Positions 1 through 9,350 of a stretch of 64,000 bases of DNA are shown here, piece by piece; the stretch's first letter is position 1; each line of letters begins with the position of its first letter. Source of the stretch: an uncultured beta proteobacterium (lineage in GTDB: Bacteria > Pseudomonadota > Gammaproteobacteria > Burkholderiales > Burkholderiaceae); the NCBI GenBank assembly GCA_903871735.1, contig CAIQHU010000071.1, positions 1 to 64,000 of the forward strand. The letters are read 5' to 3'. The notes under the pieces are model-generated. The model ran no database searches. It was not told the origin of the DNA and saw nothing but the letters and a program-made list of their open reading frames with translations. The translations under genes were made by a program, and so were the position numbers.

Positions 1-105
1 AATTTCTGCATCCGAATAGTCTGCAACTTGTTGTTTTGTATCGCCACCCAACCCATAGCCAACTACAATGCGTACGGGGTTGTCTGGGAAATTCGTGCTC
101 GCTGA
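1..105 (-). pseudogene. Fragment of a Bug/TctC-family solute-binding protein (continues off the left edge; lacks signal peptide)
   Basis: Minus-strand frame from 105 reads SASTNFPDNPVRIVVGYGLGGDTKQQVADYSDAEI. The FPDNPVRIVVGYGLGG block matches the Bug N-terminal motif, but an in-frame TAA (106-108) directly precedes it and no signal peptide is in frame. Confidence 0.45.
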
Positions 106-219
106 TTAAGCCATACTATTAAACCCTTAAAAAAGCATGGTATATCTAAACCCGTAAAATTTGCACTATCAATTTTCTATAGTCTTCACTATTAGTCACT
201 TAAGTATTCCTCCAAGATG

Positions 220-1191
220 CTACACCCGAATAATTACCTTACCAATATGTTGATTCGATTGCATATACTCTCTGGCCTGCGGTAGTTGATCAAAATCAAA
301 GACGCGATCAACCCATGGCGTAAGTCTGCCGGCATGCAATATCGGCAAGATATCCTGCTTAAACTGTTCTAAAGGCTTGGCTCGTTCTGCTGGTGATAGT
401 AATTTATTCGATACACCAAAGATCGATAAACGCTTGGTATGTAAAGCCTTCAAATCAATTTTCGCCTCTAACTGCCCATCAACATAACCAACCATGGCAT
501 ACCGACCATGCAGTGCTAAACACTGAATGGCTTGGGCAAACACTGAGCCTCCAACCGTGTTAATAACCAAATCAATCCCATAGCCGTTTGTGATAGCCAT
601 GACCTCGTCATAATAATCAGCCTGCCTTGCACAAATCCCATGGTCAAGTCCTAAGGAATTCAAAACAGTCAGCTTTTGTTCAGACCCAGAAGTACCTATC
701 ACTTTTGCACCAAGCGCCTTGGCCATTTGTAGAGCAGCAACGCCCGCACCGGAGGAGACGCCATTCACTAAAACCCACTCATTGGGTTTTAAACGTCCCT
801 GTAAAACTAGCATATCAAAGACCACCATACAGGATAGTGGCATCCCAGCAGCTTGTTCCCAAGATAGTAAAGCTGGTTTGGGCATTAGTTCAATATCATC
901 GAGTAAGGCATACTCAGAAAAAGCTCCTCGCATTCGACCAAAAACGGCTTCCCCAATCGGAATATGCGTCATCTCTTGGCCAAGTGCCACAACCTCCCCC
1001 GCAGCCTCCATACCTAACATGACCGACTTACCAACCTGAATCAAACCATGCCCCGCAATAAACTCCCCACGATTTAAGCCCGCCGCCTTTATTTTTACAA
1101 GAACTTGTTTCGCTCCAGGCTTTGGTTGATCAACCTCTTTTAAAACTAACTCAAGACCCTTCGTCGTTGAGTTCATCGAATATGAACGCAT
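220..1191 (-). CDS. Zinc-binding alcohol dehydrogenase / NADPH:quinone oxidoreductase family protein (MDR superfamily)
   Basis: 323 aa ORF; GxxxAGEVVALG, VNGVSSGAGVAALQMAKALGAKVIGTSGSEQK, HIGKVIIRV MDR motifs. Confidence 0.85.
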   Translation of the reverse strand: MRSYSMNSTTKGLELVLKEVDQPKPGAKQVLVKIKAAGLNRGEFIAGHGLIQVGKSVMLGMEAAGEVVALGQEMTHIPIGEAVFGRMRGAFSEYALLDDIELMPKPALLSWEQAAGMPLSCMVVFDMLVLQGRLKPNEWVLVNGVSSGAGVAALQMAKALGAKVIGTSGSEQKLTVLNSLGLDHGICARQADYYDEVMAITNGYGIDLVINTVGGSVFAQAIQCLALHGRYAMVGYVDGQLEAKIDLKALHTKRLSIFGVSNKLLSPAERAKPLEQFKQDILPILHAGRLTPWVDRVFDFDQLPQAREYMQSNQHIGKVIIRV

Positions 1192-1356
1192 ATATATACT
1201 TTCTTTTATGGATATGTGTTGAGCATCTCTCTATCAAAACGCAACAACTCTTTTGCAAACTGCGACAAAATGCCTCTAGGGAATTCAGTCATTCAAATTA
1301 ACCGTATACTAATTCATCAAAATTAATTACGTGCAATTAATATTCTTCAAAAAAGT

Positions 1357-1440
1357 TTGCTGAACTGAGACAACTGAACTGAGTGAATTTAACTAAGTAA
1401 ATTTAACTGAGTCCATTCAACTAAGTCAATTTAACATAAT
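1357..1440. repeat. 14-bp degenerate tandem direct repeat, 6 consecutive units
   Basis: ttgctgaactgaga/caactgaactgagt/gaatttaactaagt/aaatttaactgagt/ccattcaactaagt/caatttaacataat, strict 14-bp period. Confidence 0.75.
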
Positions 1441-1537
1441 TGATATTTAACTTTACTTTTTCAATTATCATCATCTAAGAAGATGATATTGAATCAAATA
1501 ACTAATCAACCACTTTTAAAAAACTATCGCAAAAAAT

Positions 1538-2521
1538 ATGAACCCTCTGCAAATCTTATTCGCCCTGACCTGCCTAATCAGCTCTACCTCTTTAGTGGCG
1601 TATGCACAAGATGCAGCCACTAACTATCCCAATAAGCCAGTAAAAATCATTAGTCCATTCGCGCCCGGTGGAGCTACAGATATTCTGGCTCGTATTCTTG
1701 CTCAAAAACTTGGCGAAGCATGGAAACAAACCATTGTGGTCGATAACAAATCAGGAGGAGGCGGAGTAATTGCTGCCACAGAAGTTGCCCGAGCACCTAA
1801 CGATGGTTACACCCTTTTATTAGGAACTGTAGGCCCCATTGAAATTCTTCCAAGCTTGATGAAAAAAGTACCTTACGATCCGGAAAGAGATTTTGCAGGG
1901 GTAGATATCTTAGTGAACGTCGAAAATGTTCTCGTAGTAAATAATCAATTACCAGTAAAAAATATCTCTGAGTTAATTGCCTATGCTAAAGCAAATCCTG
2001 GCAAACTCAATGCTGGATCATCAGGTATTACAACGACTGGACATCTTGCCCTAGAGGTATTTAACCAACAAACTGGTAGTCAAATTAATCATATTCCCTA
2101 TCGCGGTGGTGCCCCTGCGGCGACCGCGCTCATCGCCGGTGAAATTGACCTCATTTTTTCAACAGTCCCGTCAATCATCCAACATATTAAATCAGGCCGC
2201 GTACGCGCAATTGCCGTTACTGGCGAAAAGTCTTTAGATGCTCTAGCAGGAATTAAACCAATTCGCGACCAAGGTGTGCCGGGCTATAAAATTGGCTCTT
2301 GGTATGGTATCTTAGCGCCCACAGGCACCCCCAATCCTATTATTCTAAAAATCAATGCCGAACTGGGCAGAATTATTGAAATGCCAGATGTCAAAAGCAA
2401 ATTATTAGAACAAGGGTGGACTACAGTTCATACTAGCCCAGCACAAATGAATCAACAAATTAAAACCGGTATCCAGGAATGGAAAATCGTTATCCAAAAA
2501 GCAAATATTACCCTTGATTAA
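1538..2521 (+). CDS. Bug/TctC-family tripartite tricarboxylate transporter substrate-binding protein
   Basis: 327 aa; signal peptide then YPNKPVKIISPFAPGGATDILARILAQKL, NHIPYRGGAPAATALIAGEIDL. Confidence 0.92.
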   Translation: MNPLQILFALTCLISSTSLVAYAQDAATNYPNKPVKIISPFAPGGATDILARILAQKLGEAWKQTIVVDNKSGGGGVIAATEVARAPNDGYTLLLGTVGPIEILPSLMKKVPYDPERDFAGVDILVNVENVLVVNNQLPVKNISELIAYAKANPGKLNAGSSGITTTGHLALEVFNQQTGSQINHIPYRGGAPAATALIAGEIDLIFSTVPSIIQHIKSGRVRAIAVTGEKSLDALAGIKPIRDQGVPGYKIGSWYGILAPTGTPNPIILKINAELGRIIEMPDVKSKLLEQGWTTVHTSPAQMNQQIKTGIQEWKIVIQKANITLD

Positions 2522-2598
2522 ATCAACATCTTGTTAAATTTTCCTTCGAGACTAACAAAATGCTAAGATAGAAAAATACTAATAAAAGAGACAATCAA

Positions 2599-3651
2599 AT
2601 GCCATCAAGGAATTTATTAAAAATCAGCTACTATGCGCTATTTTTTTCTTCTTTAGTGGCCTGCTCTGCTCTGCCATCGTCAAATCAATCGATTCATCTA
2701 AAAGAAATGGGCTCTTTTCATGTCGGTGGAAAAGAAGTGTTGATTTCAGGTAAACCGATTCAGGAAGTCCTTTTTACAGTCGGTGGTGTCCCTGCCAAAG
2801 TTGACCCCAATGGGCTATATCAGGTTGAACAAATGTATGTTCAGTACTTTATCCCCGCACATCAAAAAGGGAAATTACCCCTTCTCATGTGGCACGGCGG
2901 TGGTCTTAGTGGTGTTACTTATGAAACGACACCCGATGGGCGAGAAGGTTGGCTCAATTATTTTATTAAACAAGGCTGGGCTGTCTTTAATAGTGACGCC
3001 GTAGAAAGAGGTCGCTCAGGCTGGGCTATGTATCCTGAAATTACTAAAACAAGCCCAATTTTTTTAACAAAAGAAAATCCTTTTGAGCGCTTTCGGATCG
3101 GTAATGGCCCCGGTAGTTACAACAAAGATCCTGCCAAAATGAAGCCCCTGCCAGGGAACCAATTCCCTTTGGCAGGTTATGATAATTTTACTAAGCAAGT
3201 GGTGCCACGCTGGACCAGTACAGACGAACCTACCATCGCTGCATATATTGAACTCGTAGATAAGGTGTGCCCATGTATTGTGCTTGTTCATTCTCAATCT
3301 GGATCTTTTGGATATCGTGTAGCACAAGCACGGCCAGATAAAGTGAAAGCTCTTATCCTAGTAGAACCAGCAGGTGTTGGAGATGTTAAACAAGTTGCTG
3401 CGTTAAGAAATATCCCCAATGTCAGTATCTATGGTGACTTTATTGAATCAGACTCAAGATGGCCTAATATTCGGGCTAATAACATAAAGTTTCAAGATGC
3501 AATGCGACAAGCCGGTGGTAAACCTGAACTCATTAATCTTCCAGAGCGAGGTATTAAAGGCAATAGCCATATGCTTATGATGGATAAAAATAATCAGGAA
3601 ATTGCTGCCATTATTCAACAGTGGTTAAGTCATAAAGGTTTTGTTCATTAG
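2599..3651 (+). CDS. Alpha/beta hydrolase (esterase) lipoprotein
   Basis: 350 aa; lipobox-like SSLVAC; LLMWHGGGLSGVTYE, VLVHSQSGSFGYR nucleophile elbow. Confidence 0.8.
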   Translation: MPSRNLLKISYYALFFSSLVACSALPSSNQSIHLKEMGSFHVGGKEVLISGKPIQEVLFTVGGVPAKVDPNGLYQVEQMYVQYFIPAHQKGKLPLLMWHGGGLSGVTYETTPDGREGWLNYFIKQGWAVFNSDAVERGRSGWAMYPEITKTSPIFLTKENPFERFRIGNGPGSYNKDPAKMKPLPGNQFPLAGYDNFTKQVVPRWTSTDEPTIAAYIELVDKVCPCIVLVHSQSGSFGYRVAQARPDKVKALILVEPAGVGDVKQVAALRNIPNVSIYGDFIESDSRWPNIRANNIKFQDAMRQAGGKPELINLPERGIKGNSHMLMMDKNNQEIAAIIQQWLSHKGFVH

Positions 3652-3753
3652 GAAATGGACAATCTAAATTTTTGGAGACTAAAAATTGATGTTCTGTAAA
3701 CCCTATCCCACCAACCCAGTGATTAATATCCGTCAAAATAAAGAGATTAAATT

Positions 3754-4998
3754 ATGAATAATGAAATTTTAAAAGGTGCAAAAACTCCAACGCCTATGGC
3801 GCATTATTGCCAAGGTGTACTCCACCACAATACGATCTATGCGGCAGGACAAATAGCCTCAGATTATCAAACTGGTGTCCCATCAGAAGCTAAACAGGCC
3901 GCAGCTTTCCCCTACTATGGATCAAATATTCAAAAGCAAGCCAGATATGTCCTACAAAATCTTCAGTCGGTTTTTGCAAGTGCTGGTAGCGACTTTAAAG
4001 ATGTCGTTAAGTCACAAGTGTTTCTAACAGATTTAAATGATTTCTATTACTTTGATCAAATATGGAAAGAATTTTTTCCTGTACCACCTCCTAGAACTAC
4101 AGTAGAAGTCGGCGCCCTTTTAGTACCTGGCTGTAAAGTGGAAATTGATCTTTGGGGTGTAAAGTCACAGGTGCCTCGGCAAGTCATCATTGGGGCAAAA
4201 ACCCCTACACCGATGGCCCACTATTCTCAAGGTATCCTGATTGAAAATATTCTCTATGCTGCCGGACAAATCGCATCAGACTACCAAACTGGCGTCGCTC
4301 CTGAGGCGATACAAGATCCTGCTTTTCCCTACTATGGGTCAAATATTCAAAAGCAAACTAGGTATATTCTCAATAATATACAAAGCGTTTTTGACTCTGC
4401 CGGCTGTGATTTCAAAGATGTTGTGAAAGCTCAAATCTTTTTAACAGATCTCAACGATTTCTATTATTTCGATCAAGCATGGAAAGACTATTTTCAGCAC
4501 TCTGTGCCAAGAACGATTGTTGAGGTACAAAAATTATTAGTGCCAGGGTGTCGTATCGAAATCGATTTATGGGGCGTTTTACCCAACACACCTAAAAAAG
4601 AAATTCACTTACAAAACAATGAGCAATCATCTTTTTGCCATGGCCTGATTGTTAATGATACCCTTTACGCCTCTGGACAAATCGCGTCAGATCACAAAAC
4701 GCCTCTCATTCAAATCGCTCATCAAGATCCAGCCTTTCCCTTCTATGGCTCTGAAATTCAAAAACAAACGCGCTTTGTGATGAATAATTTTCAAAAACTG
4801 TATCAACAAGGTGGCTTTGATTTGGCCGACACAGTCAAAGCCCAAGTATTCTTATCAGATCTAAATGACTTTTATTATTTTGATCAAATTTGGAAAGAGT
4901 ATTTTCCTTCTCCGCCACCCAGAACAACCCTAGAGGTCGGCAAGTTTTTGGTTCCAGGCTGTAAAGTTCAGGTTGATTTAACAGCTGCAAAAAATTAA
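3754..4998 (+). CDS. Triple tandem RidA/YjgF-family protein (three fused Rid domains)
   Basis: 414 aa; three homologous ~130 aa units each with AGQIASD, FPYYGS(N/E)IQKQ, DLNDFYYFDQ, PRT(T/I)(V/L)EV, LVPGC motifs. Confidence 0.9.
   Translation: MNNEILKGAKTPTPMAHYCQGVLHHNTIYAAGQIASDYQTGVPSEAKQAAAFPYYGSNIQKQARYVLQNLQSVFASAGSDFKDVVKSQVFLTDLNDFYYFDQIWKEFFPVPPPRTTVEVGALLVPGCKVEIDLWGVKSQVPRQVIIGAKTPTPMAHYSQGILIENILYAAGQIASDYQTGVAPEAIQDPAFPYYGSNIQKQTRYILNNIQSVFDSAGCDFKDVVKAQIFLTDLNDFYYFDQAWKDYFQHSVPRTIVEVQKLLVPGCRIEIDLWGVLPNTPKKEIHLQNNEQSSFCHGLIVNDTLYASGQIASDHKTPLIQIAHQDPAFPFYGSEIQKQTRFVMNNFQKLYQQGGFDLADTVKAQVFLSDLNDFYYFDQIWKEYFPSPPPRTTLEVGKFLVPGCKVQVDLTAAKN
3769..4995 (+). repeat. Internal triplication of a ~400-bp RidA-domain unit (approx. 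3769-4170, 4189-4590, 4601-4995)
   Basis: Near-identical DNA blocks, e.g. ccctactatggatcaaatattcaaaagcaa / ccctactatgggtcaaatattcaaaagcaa. Confidence 0.85.
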
Positions 4999-5006
4999 GG
5001 ATTCCC

Positions 5007-5978
5007 GTGAAAGTAGTTATTGCTGACGATTATCAAAATTGTGCTCGAAGTTTAAAGTGCTTCACATACCTCAAGGATCATGACGTTACTCTCTATGTTG
5101 AACCTGCGAAATCAGAAAAAGAACTGATTGAACGTTTTATCCAAGCTGATGTGATCGTCATCGTCCGAGAAAGAATTCGAATTACCCAGGCGATCCTAGA
5201 AGCACTACCCAAGCTTAAACTGATATCTCTAGTTGGCCGTCATAGCAAAATGATTGATTTTGAGGCGTGCACTAAACTGGGTATACCTGTGGCCCATGGT
5301 GTGAGTTCATCCCCTTTAGCGCCTGCGGAATTAACCCTCGCTTTAATTTTTGCGGCAAGAAGAAATGTCGTTCTTGAAGCAAGTCGCATGCAAGCAGGAC
5401 AATTCCCAATTACTTTATCGCACCGTATTCATGGTTCAACATTGGGTATCTTTGGTCTTGGAGTCATTGGAGAAATCGTTGCTAAATCTGCCCAAGCAAT
5501 GGGTATGCAAATTGTAGTCTGGGGTAGAAAAGCCTCTCTAGATAAGGCTAAGTCCCTGGGCTATGGAGTGGCTGATTCAAAAGAATCTTTTTTTTCAAGT
5601 GCAGATGTAATTAGTCTTCATCTTCGATATTCAAAAGAAACACAAGGCATTGTTCAAGAATCGGAATTGGCTCTGATGAAGCCAACTGCGTTAATTGTCA
5701 ATACGGCCCGTGCTGAGCTAATTGCATCCGGCGCCCTTGAGAATGCCTTAAATTTGGGTAGGCCCGGATTTGCTGCTGTTGATGTCTATGAAAATGAGCC
5801 AATTTTGGATGGTAAACACCCCCTACTAAAAATGTCTAACGTAATTTGTATGCCCCATTTGGGATGGGCAGATCATGATACTTTTGAAATGTATTTTGGA
5901 GAAGCTTTTGAACAAGTCCACCTCTTTGCCAATAATTTACCACTGAGACTGGCAAATCCAAACGTACTAAATAAATAG
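5007..5978 (+). CDS. D-2-hydroxyacid dehydrogenase family protein
   Basis: 323 aa; GSTLGIFGLGVIGEIVAKSAQAMGM Rossmann, NTARAELIASGAL, VYENEPI, MPHLGWA. Confidence 0.88.
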   Translation: MKVVIADDYQNCARSLKCFTYLKDHDVTLYVEPAKSEKELIERFIQADVIVIVRERIRITQAILEALPKLKLISLVGRHSKMIDFEACTKLGIPVAHGVSSSPLAPAELTLALIFAARRNVVLEASRMQAGQFPITLSHRIHGSTLGIFGLGVIGEIVAKSAQAMGMQIVVWGRKASLDKAKSLGYGVADSKESFFSSADVISLHLRYSKETQGIVQESELALMKPTALIVNTARAELIASGALENALNLGRPGFAAVDVYENEPILDGKHPLLKMSNVICMPHLGWADHDTFEMYFGEAFEQVHLFANNLPLRLANPNVLNK

Positions 5979-6038
5979 TTGAATTAACTAACTACATTAA
6001 ACATGCATTTGATTCGCTCGATTTTTTAATAGAAATTT

Positions 6039-7100
6039 TTGCTCCATTCAGAAAGAAGGCTTGTAATGACGGGTAACTCTGTAAAAATATCCCTAATAAA
6101 CTGCCATCTGCAAGCAGAGTACTTTTTACTCAAATTATTCAGTATGCTAATGGTAACGCTTGGATTGCTTGGTATTACTTTACAAGTGAATGCCCAAAAC
6201 TATCCAAGCCGCTCAGTAAGAATAGTTGTTGCCCAAGCACCAGGATCCTCTGTCGATGTTTTTGCCAGAGTCCTGTCGTCAAAACTGACCGAGTCCTGGA
6301 AGACTTCTGTCATCGTAGAAAATAAACAAGGTGCAAATGGTAATATCGGCATGGATTTGATTGCAAAATCGAGTCCCGATGGCTATACCTTCGGTATCGC
6401 AGTACCCAGTGTGATGGTTATTAACCCATTTGTTTATAAAAATCTACCCTTTAAAGCTATGGAAGATTTGGCTCCAATTTCTCAAACCACATCAATAACC
6501 TTTGCTCTTGTTACAAACCCTAAATTACCTGTTCGAAATGTTCAAGAACTCATTCAGTATGCTAAAAAATCTGCCGTTGAACTGAACTATAGTTCGGCTG
6601 GAATTGGTAATCTTCAGCACCTTGCGGCTGAATTACTTTCCCTAAAAACAGCTATCAAGCTAAACCATATTCCAAACAAGGGTGATACTCCAGCGATGAC
6701 AGATGTAATGGCTGGTAATACGGATTTCATGTTTGTACCACTACCATCTGCAATTAACCATATTAAATCTGGCAAGCTCAAGCTCATTGCTGTAGCATCC
6801 AAAAAACGCGTTATACAATTTCCAGATGTCCCTACCTTAAGCGAGGATGGTTTACCTGATCTAATTATCGAGGGTTGGTTAGGACTAGTAGCACCAACAG
6901 GTACCCCAAATCAAATCATCGAAGAAATTCAAAAAATGACGGCTCAAATCATTCTAGAACCAACAGTCAAAAAAGGGATCGAAGCGCAAGGTTTTGAAGT
7001 AGTTGCATCAAACCCAAAAGAGTTTAAAGAGTTTTTATTACAAGAGTCAGCCAAATGGAGTGGAGTTATTCAAAAATCCAATATAAAATTAGGTGATTAA
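6039..7100 (+). CDS. Bug/TctC-family substrate-binding protein
   Basis: 353 aa; NYPSRSVRIVVAQAPGSSVDVFARVL, NHIPNKGDTPAMTDVMAGNTDFMF; true start may be internal. Confidence 0.9.
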   Translation: MLHSERRLVMTGNSVKISLINCHLQAEYFLLKLFSMLMVTLGLLGITLQVNAQNYPSRSVRIVVAQAPGSSVDVFARVLSSKLTESWKTSVIVENKQGANGNIGMDLIAKSSPDGYTFGIAVPSVMVINPFVYKNLPFKAMEDLAPISQTTSITFALVTNPKLPVRNVQELIQYAKKSAVELNYSSAGIGNLQHLAAELLSLKTAIKLNHIPNKGDTPAMTDVMAGNTDFMFVPLPSAINHIKSGKLKLIAVASKKRVIQFPDVPTLSEDGLPDLIIEGWLGLVAPTGTPNQIIEEIQKMTAQIILEPTVKKGIEAQGFEVVASNPKEFKEFLLQESAKWSGVIQKSNIKLGD

Positions 7101-7114
7101 AATTCGCCTCTCGA

Positions 7115-8146
7115 ATGCCGATCTTTCACCTGTCATCAATTGAAGAAGGAATGTTCATCATGAATCTCAATCAATACCTCCCACAGAGCTTGCAAATCAT
7201 TATTGTGTTTCTGATGAGTATGGCTAGCACTTTAGTTACTGCACAAGTAATTTACCCAGAAAAAGCTGTCACCCTCGTAGTCCCTTATGGTCCAGGTGGT
7301 ATGGGTGATCGCCTAGCCAGATTATCGAGTGAAAAACTCTACTCGAGCTTTAAACAACCACTCATTGTTGAAAACAAACCGGGGGGAAATGGCTCAATCG
7401 GTGGGCGGATGGTCGTTAATGCAAAACCAGATGGACATACTCTTTTAGTTGGTCAAACTGGAGAAATCATTGTGAACCGTCTCTTAATGAAAGATCTAGG
7501 CTACGACGCCCTGAAAGATTTGATTCCAGTGGTTCTAATGGGAAATGCACCGCTCGTAATCGTCGCTCCAATGGATGCAAGCTTTAATAATTTAACTGAG
7601 TTAATTCAACTGGCAAAGAAAAATACGAACGCACTATCTTATGCTTCCCTTGGGCAAGGTACGCCTGGACATTTAGCAGCTGTTGCTCTTGAAATAGGCA
7701 CCAATTCAAAAATGGTCCATGTCCCATATAAAGGAATTAGTAATCTCTTACCAGATCTTCTCAGTGGTCGAGTTAATCTATTTTTCTCAAGCACGTCAAC
7801 TGCAATCCCACTAATAAAAAGTGGAAAATTAAAAGTGATTGCAGTTACTACACCAAAACGAATTGGCATCCTGCCACAAATAGAAACTGTCGCTGAAAGT
7901 TTACCCGGCTTTAGCTTTACCGTATGGGGCGGCCTATTTGCTCCAAAAGCTACACCGAAGCCCATTATTGATCAATTAAATCGTGAAATTAATCTTTTTT
8001 TAAGTAATCCCGATGTTAAAAACCAACTTGAGGCTGATAGTATCGCCGTACCAATCAATACAGTGAGCGAGTTTCAAGAATTTGTCCAAATTGAAGCAAA
8101 TAAGTATGAGAAACTAATCAAACAAGCTCAAATCAAATTAGAGTAA
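7115..8146 (+). CDS. Bug/TctC-family substrate-binding protein
   Basis: 343 aa; YPEKAVTLVVPYGPGGMGDRLARL, VHVPYKGISNLLPDLLSGRVNLFF; likely start ATG at the SD-preceded internal Met near 7160. Confidence 0.9.
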   Translation: MPIFHLSSIEEGMFIMNLNQYLPQSLQIIIVFLMSMASTLVTAQVIYPEKAVTLVVPYGPGGMGDRLARLSSEKLYSSFKQPLIVENKPGGNGSIGGRMVVNAKPDGHTLLVGQTGEIIVNRLLMKDLGYDALKDLIPVVLMGNAPLVIVAPMDASFNNLTELIQLAKKNTNALSYASLGQGTPGHLAAVALEIGTNSKMVHVPYKGISNLLPDLLSGRVNLFFSSTSTAIPLIKSGKLKVIAVTTPKRIGILPQIETVAESLPGFSFTVWGGLFAPKATPKPIIDQLNREINLFLSNPDVKNQLEADSIAVPINTVSEFQEFVQIEANKYEKLIKQAQIKLE

Positions 8147-8156
8147 AACTAGAAAA

Positions 8157-9350
8157 TTAAGTTTTTTGATGGGCTTTAATTTGTGAGATTTCTATCTCAC
8201 TCAAATGAAGAAACTCTCTAAAAATAAAATCATTATCTGCGCCAATCTCAGTAGCTCTAAACTGCGTATTATTGACAGTTCTGGCATACTTCGGGAAAAA
8301 ACCCGGAACTGGAAATTGGCCTAGATCAGGATGCTTCACCAGCTCTAAATCTGCTCGCATCGTAAAATATGCCTGCTGAGCAATTGATTGTCCATCCTGA
8401 ATTTGGCATGCAGCAATTTGTAAGGATGCCAACAATTCCAAAGCATCTTCACATCGATAAGTACTAAGCCATGCACAAATTAATTGGTCTATTTCTAAAT
8501 CTGCCATTTTTTGATCAGGCAAAATTCCACATTCCTGCAAAATAATCGTTGTAGCATTTTGATCAATCCGCAGTTGTAGCCATTTTTTATCGCAGGTTTG
8601 AAATGCTGGCAAACGCTCACTAAATGACTTCATACCCCAGCTATAAGGATGATTCGAGCCCGTTCGCTCAAGCTCATCACTAGTATGAAACTGAAACTCC
8701 AACATCTTTAGCAAAGGCTCATAGAGGGCTAAATCTAAATGAATATTTTTTGCCTCAGACCCTTTTGCCAAAAGCACGTTAATTAAAAAGGCTCCATATA
8801 AACCAGCACTGGTATCTGCTAAAGAAAACCCAGTAAATAAAGGTGGTTCAGTAGGTTTACCTGTCAATAGCACAATCCCACTTAAACCTTCTGCAATTTT
8901 TCCAAAGCCAGGCTTTTGTGAATTGATACCATCTTGACCATATCCTGAAATACTCAATACGATGAGTTTCGAATTCATCAAATGCATCTTCTGAACACTC
9001 AAATCTAAACGATCTAAAACCCCGGGTCGATAGTTCTCAATTAATACATCTGCTTTAGCAATTAACTGACAAAACGTCTGATGGCCAATTGTACTTTTCA
9101 AATCTAAACTTATACATTTTTTATTTCTAGAGGCAACTCCCCACCAAATTGAAACACCATCAATCACCGGTCCTGAATTTCTTAAACCATCTCCTTGATT
9201 GGGCTGCTCAATCTTAATCACTAAAGCGCCCAAATCAGCCAAAAGACTTCCTGCAAATGGGCCTGCAATAATTGTGCCCAACTCTAGCACAACTAACCCA
9301 GCTAGTGGCAAGGTACTATATGAGTCAATGGATTTACTTGTTTGGTTCAT
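8157..9350 (-). CDS. CaiB/BaiF family III CoA-transferase
   Basis: 397 aa; LAGLVVLELGTIIAGPFAGSLLADLGALVIKIE, NRKKCISLDLKS-like block, FSLADTSAGLYGA with the Asp expected at the catalytic position. Confidence 0.88.
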   Translation of the reverse strand: MNQTSKSIDSYSTLPLAGLVVLELGTIIAGPFAGSLLADLGALVIKIEQPNQGDGLRNSGPVIDGVSIWWGVASRNKKCISLDLKSTIGHQTFCQLIAKADVLIENYRPGVLDRLDLSVQKMHLMNSKLIVLSISGYGQDGINSQKPGFGKIAEGLSGIVLLTGKPTEPPLFTGFSLADTSAGLYGAFLINVLLAKGSEAKNIHLDLALYEPLLKMLEFQFHTSDELERTGSNHPYSWGMKSFSERLPAFQTCDKKWLQLRIDQNATTIILQECGILPDQKMADLEIDQLICAWLSTYRCEDALELLASLQIAACQIQDGQSIAQQAYFTMRADLELVKHPDLGQFPVPGFFPKYARTVNNTQFRATEIGADNDFIFREFLHLSEIEISQIKAHQKT

